DNA of 45,079 nucleotides from positions 1-45,079 of the forward strand of contig JAFTJQ010000025.1 in assembly GCA_017456285.1 (NCBI GenBank). Reading direction: 5' to 3'. This DNA is from Lentisphaeria bacterium. Lineage in GTDB: Bacteria; Verrucomicrobiota; Lentisphaeria; Victivallales; Victivallaceae. Below are positions 42,701-45,079 of this stretch, piece by piece (the first letter of the stretch is position 1; each line of letters starts with the position of its first letter). Below the pieces are notes generated by a model, which did no database searches, was not told the origin of the DNA, and saw nothing but the letters and a program-made list of their open reading frames with translations. The translations under genes and the position numbers were made by a program.

Positions 42701-43015
42701 ATGGAGGAAGTAATGAATTTAGAGGATTTGCAAAAATCAATTGCAAATGGAGTAACTTTGTTAGACTTTTTTGCCACATGGTGCGGACCGTGCAAAATGA
42801 TTGCCCCGGTCGTAAATGAAATTTCAACAGAGTTTCCCGAGTTGAAAATTATTAAATTTGATGTGGACAAGGCAGTAGAAATTGCCGCCCATTACGGAGT
42901 TAGGACGATTCCGGCGTTTGTAGTGGTCAAAGATGGTGAAACGCTTGACCAATTTGCCGGAATTGTAAATAAAGCAACGATAGTTAATGCTCTGAAAAAG
43001 GCATTAGAGCAGTAA
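42701..43015 (+). CDS. Thioredoxin
   Basis: A disulfide reductase of about 104 residues. The active site is FFATWCGPCKM and the cis-proline loop is VRTIPAFVVV. Two starts are possible: ATG 42701 with GGAG 8 bases upstream, and ATG 42713 with GGAGG 5 bases upstream (inside the longer frame). Both give a normal thioredoxin. It is followed 24 bases later by queD. Confidence 0.93.
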   Translation: MEEVMNLEDLQKSIANGVTLLDFFATWCGPCKMIAPVVNEISTEFPELKIIKFDVDKAVEIAAHYGVRTIPAFVVVKDGETLDQFAGIVNKATIVNALKKALEQ

Positions 43016-43039
43016 ACACAAAAAAGGAATTTTAACAGT

Positions 43040-43414
43040 ATGTTTGAATTGGAAATCAGCAGAGAATTCTCAGCGGCTCACATGTTGAGAGGGTATAATG
43101 GTGATTGCTCAAAAATGCACGGACACAATTACGGAGTCGTAGCGGTTTTGCGAGCAAAAAAACTTGATGAAATCGGAATTGCAGTGGATTTTAAAAAATT
43201 AAAGGCGAATTTAGATGAAATTTTGAATGAATTTGACCACACAAACTTATCTGAAAATCCGCTTTTCAAGGATATTAATCCGACCAGCGAAGTTCTGGCG
43301 ATGACGATTTACAAAAAATTATCTGCTGTTTTCAATAGCGAAAATGTAAAGGTTTATCAAATCAAGATTCGTGAATCAGCTACCAGTTGTGCAACCTATT
43401 TTGAGGAAGATTAA
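43040..43414 (+). CDS. queD: 6-carboxy-tetrahydropterin synthase
   Basis: Second step of preQ0/queuosine synthesis, from dihydroneopterin triphosphate. The protein has 124 aa. It shows the zinc ligand histidines of FSAAHML and KMHGHNYG, the catalytic cysteine (CSKMHGH), FDHTNLSE and the final IRESATSCATYFE. AAAGGA ribosome site. First of the que genes; queE follows after 11 bases. Confidence 0.95.
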   Translation: MFELEISREFSAAHMLRGYNGDCSKMHGHNYGVVAVLRAKKLDEIGIAVDFKKLKANLDEILNEFDHTNLSENPLFKDINPTSEVLAMTIYKKLSAVFNSENVKVYQIKIRESATSCATYFEED

Positions 43415-43425
43415 ATTATTGATTT

Positions 43426-44091
43426 ATGAGCGATAAAACCTTAAAAATCAATGAGCTTTTTTCAAGCATTCAGGGCGAGTCGACTTATGCAGGTCGGCTT
43501 TGCTTTTTTGTGCGGTTGTGCGGATGCAATCTCAATTGCAGTTACTGCGACACCATGTACGCCCACACCGAAAATGCTGAAAATCATCGGGTAATGACTA
43601 TTGATGAAATTATTTGCGAAGCAAAAAAAAGTGCGATTAATTTAGTTGAAATTACCGGCGGCGAACCCTTAATGCAGGCAAATACCATTGAATTGGTAAA
43701 TTCTTTACTGGCAGAAAATTTTGAAGTAATGATGGAAACCAATGGGTCGCTTGATATTGCTCAAGTTGACAGTCGGGTAAAAAGAGTTCTGGATTGCAAA
43801 GTACCCTCAAGTGGAATGAGTGAATTAAATCTGTATGATAATTACCGATACTTAACGCCGCATGATGAAGTCAAGTTTGTCATGGGGAGTAGAGGTGATT
43901 ACGAATTTGCCTGTCACGTTATTGAAAAATATAACCTTGCAGAAAAGACCCCGAATTTATTATTCAGCCCGATTTTCGGAGCTATTGAGGTTGCTCAAAT
44001 TGTCGAATGGATGGTTCAGGACAAAGTCCCTGCAAGATTTCAACTTCAAATGCACAAATTTATTTGGGATAAAAACGCTCGTGGAGTATAA
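43426..44091 (+). CDS. queE: 7-carboxy-7-deazaguanine synthase (radical SAM)
   Basis: Third step of preQ0 synthesis: a SAM-dependent ring contraction. The motif [15 protein letters not shown] carries the three cluster cysteines; [11 protein letters not shown] and [10 protein letters not shown] are family signatures. At 221 aa it is a normal length. It sits between queD and queC on the same strand. Confidence 0.95.
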   Translation: MSDKTLKINELFSSIQGESTYAGRLCFFVRLCGCNLNCSYCDTMYAHTENAENHRVMTIDEIICEAKKSAINLVEITGGEPLMQANTIELVNSLLAENFEVMMETNGSLDIAQVDSRVKRVLDCKVPSSGMSELNLYDNYRYLTPHDEVKFVMGSRGDYEFACHVIEKYNLAEKTPNLLFSPIFGAIEVAQIVEWMVQDKVPARFQLQMHKFIWDKNARGV

Positions 44092-44113
44092 AAAAGTGGA
44101 GAGTGGAGAAATT

Positions 44114-44785
44114 ATGAAAAAAGCGGTTATTTTATTAAGTGGCGGATTGGATTCCGCAACCTGTTTGGCAGTTGCTAAAAGTGAGGGTTTTGATTGTTAT
44201 GCATTAAGTTTTGACTACGGGCAACGCCATAATGTCGAGCTTGATTGTGCGAAAAAAATTGCCGAATCTTTTCAAGTTTCAGCCCATTCAATTATCAATA
44301 TTAACTTGCAACTTTGGGGCGGTTCAGCTTTAACTGACAACAGTATTGACGTCCCTAATGCAGAGGATTCTCACGGTATTCCGATTACCTATGTGCCTGC
44401 CAGAAATTTGATATTTCTCTCATTTGCGACTGCCTATGCGGAGGTTTTGGGGGCGAAAGACATTTTTATCGGGGTAAATAGCATTGATTATTCAGGTTAT
44501 CCTGATTGTCGCAAAGGCTTTATTGATTCATTTCAGGAGACTGCTCGACTCGGTACTCGTGCGGTTGACGAGAATTGGCACTTTGAAATTCGCACGCCAT
44601 TGCAGAATTTGAGCAAAAAAGAGATTATTGAACTCGGAACCAAACTGGGAGTGGATTACAGTTTAACTACCAGTTGCTATAATCCCGATGCCGAGGGACG
44701 TTCCTGCGGAAAGTGTGCAAGTTGCGATCTGCGAAAAGCAGGTTTTGCGGCGGCAAATATCGCCGATCCTACCAAATATATTTAG
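44114..44785 (+). CDS. queC: 7-cyano-7-deazaguanine (preQ0) synthase
   Basis: Converts 7-carboxy-7-deazaguanine to preQ0 with ATP and ammonia. The start at 44114 has GGAGA 5 bases upstream; the frame is open much further upstream but only as a shadow of queE. The PP-loop is [17 protein letters not shown], and [14 protein letters not shown] is family-specific. The zinc ligands are in [19 protein letters not shown]. 223 aa. Queuosine or preQ1 needs further genes (folE, queF, tgt) not seen here. Confidence 0.95.
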   Translation: MKKAVILLSGGLDSATCLAVAKSEGFDCYALSFDYGQRHNVELDCAKKIAESFQVSAHSIININLQLWGGSALTDNSIDVPNAEDSHGIPITYVPARNLIFLSFATAYAEVLGAKDIFIGVNSIDYSGYPDCRKGFIDSFQETARLGTRAVDENWHFEIRTPLQNLSKKEIIELGTKLGVDYSLTTSCYNPDAEGRSCGKCASCDLRKAGFAAANIADPTKYI

Positions 44786-44796
44786 GATGTTTTTTT

Positions 44797-44974
44797 GTGG
44801 GGACTAACGCCGTCCCCACGCCCCTACGCAAGGTCAGCGACCTTGACCAAGAAGAGATGCGAAAATTTTACAAATTTTCACATCTCAAAATTTTTCCTCA
44901 CATCCGTGAGCGAAGGCAACAACTTTTTCAACCTCCTGCAATTTTTGCCAAAATTGCAGAAAAGTTAAAAAGTT
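44797..44974. repeat. Array of consecutive perfect inverted repeats
   Basis: Five stem-loops follow one another: GTGGGGAC/GTCCCCAC (44797-44819), CAAGGTC/GACCTTG with a 3-base loop (44829-44845), a 15-position stem with one mismatch (44854-44886), CTCAC/GTGAG (44897-44910) and CTGCAATTTT/AAAATTGCAG (44936-44959) enclosed by AACTTTTT/AAAAAGTT (44921-44974). Only the first could serve as a queC terminator, and it lacks a trailing T tract. An open frame across this stretch does not look coding. Confidence 0.65.
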
Positions 44975-45079
44975 TTCGCCTCTCGACACCTGCTTTCAAA
45001 AAATCCGTTGACAGGTCATGAGGTCGGTGGTTGCTATAAGCGATTATGCTTGAAGTTGTCTAATTGGTCTGACGAGTGC
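44975..45079. other. Right end of window, no gene seen
   Basis: No convincing coding region or RNA gene. CCTG (44990-44993) and CAGG (45013-45016) could form one more weak pair. Confidence 0.4.

Noticed and set aside
43862-44113. 84-codon upstream extension of queC
   Set aside because: It overlaps queE out of frame; the start at 44114 has a ribosome site and begins the PP-loop domain at the usual distance.
44713-45021. 102-codon open frame across the palindrome array
   Set aside because: It starts inside queC in another frame and runs through inverted repeats; no motif and no ribosome site.
1-45079. CRISPR array, insertion sequence, prophage, tRNA or rRNA
   Set aside because: I found no regularly spaced repeats, transposase or phage gene, and no cloverleaf or rRNA signature, when reading the intergenic regions.

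Overview
The window reads as chromosome of an anaerobic, glycan-degrading bacterium of the Lentisphaerae (Victivallales type), probably host-associated. The grounds are: a prepilin with the [16 protein letters not shown]...[12 protein letters not shown] amino terminus typical of that phylum; oxygen-sensitive enzymes (a glycyl radical enzyme with its activase, pyruvate:ferredoxin oxidoreductase, many Fe-S proteins); a dense set of glycoside hydrolases; and an archaeal-type IMP cyclohydrolase. This is inference from gene content; no rRNA or phylogenetic marker was tested. I see no tRNA, rRNA, CRISPR array or insertion sequence.

Layout. 1-2687: end of a surface-polysaccharide cluster (WecG/TagA glycosyltransferase that probably continues off the left edge, a DUF3089-like lipoprotein, a GT4-type glycosyltransferase), joined by ATGA overlaps. 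2745-4244: mscS and a convergent rhodanese lipoprotein. 4424-29533: a 25-kb carbohydrate-utilisation locus. 29564-32257: a small accessory island with a Trp-rich repeat protein, two paralogous Cys-motif proteins (one with ankyrin repeats) and gene remnants. 32523-38642: housekeeping genes (typA, an NSS transporter, purO-like, uvrD/pcrA). 38973-44785: nifJ, a thioredoxin, and queD-queE-queC for preQ0 synthesis. 44797-44974: a run of perfect inverted repeats.

The central locus is the most interesting part. In order it encodes a prepilin-like protein, a cytoplasmic GH31, a short glycyl radical enzyme with activase, a nucleoside-hydrolase-fold enzyme, a secreted GH71-like/LamG glucanase, a TIM-barrel hydrolase, a DMT-type transporter, a U32-like Fe-S protein, three tandem QueG/reductive-dehalogenase-like Fe-S proteins, a XylA-like isomerase, a divergent GH28, a GH129/GH101-like hydrolase, an SSS symporter and, on the opposite strand, a LacI-family repressor preceded by a cytoplasmic CBM9-like protein. 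Four promoters in the first third of this locus (before the prepilin, the glycyl radical enzyme, the nucleoside-hydrolase-like gene and the GH71-like gene) share one architecture: TTGnnn, a 16-bp spacer ending in TGC, a -10 box and, 45-58 bp further on, a near-palindrome CTGTCTTCGATGACAG with a central CG, the layout of a LacI-family operator. Two of these cassettes are almost identical over 103 bp.

I infer a LacI-controlled system in which an extracellular polysaccharide is cut outside the cell, imported by one or both transporters, trimmed in the cytoplasm and then processed by unusual radical and Fe-S (possibly cobalamin-dependent) chemistry. The substrate and the reactions of the glycyl radical enzyme and the QueG-like trio cannot be settled from sequence alone.
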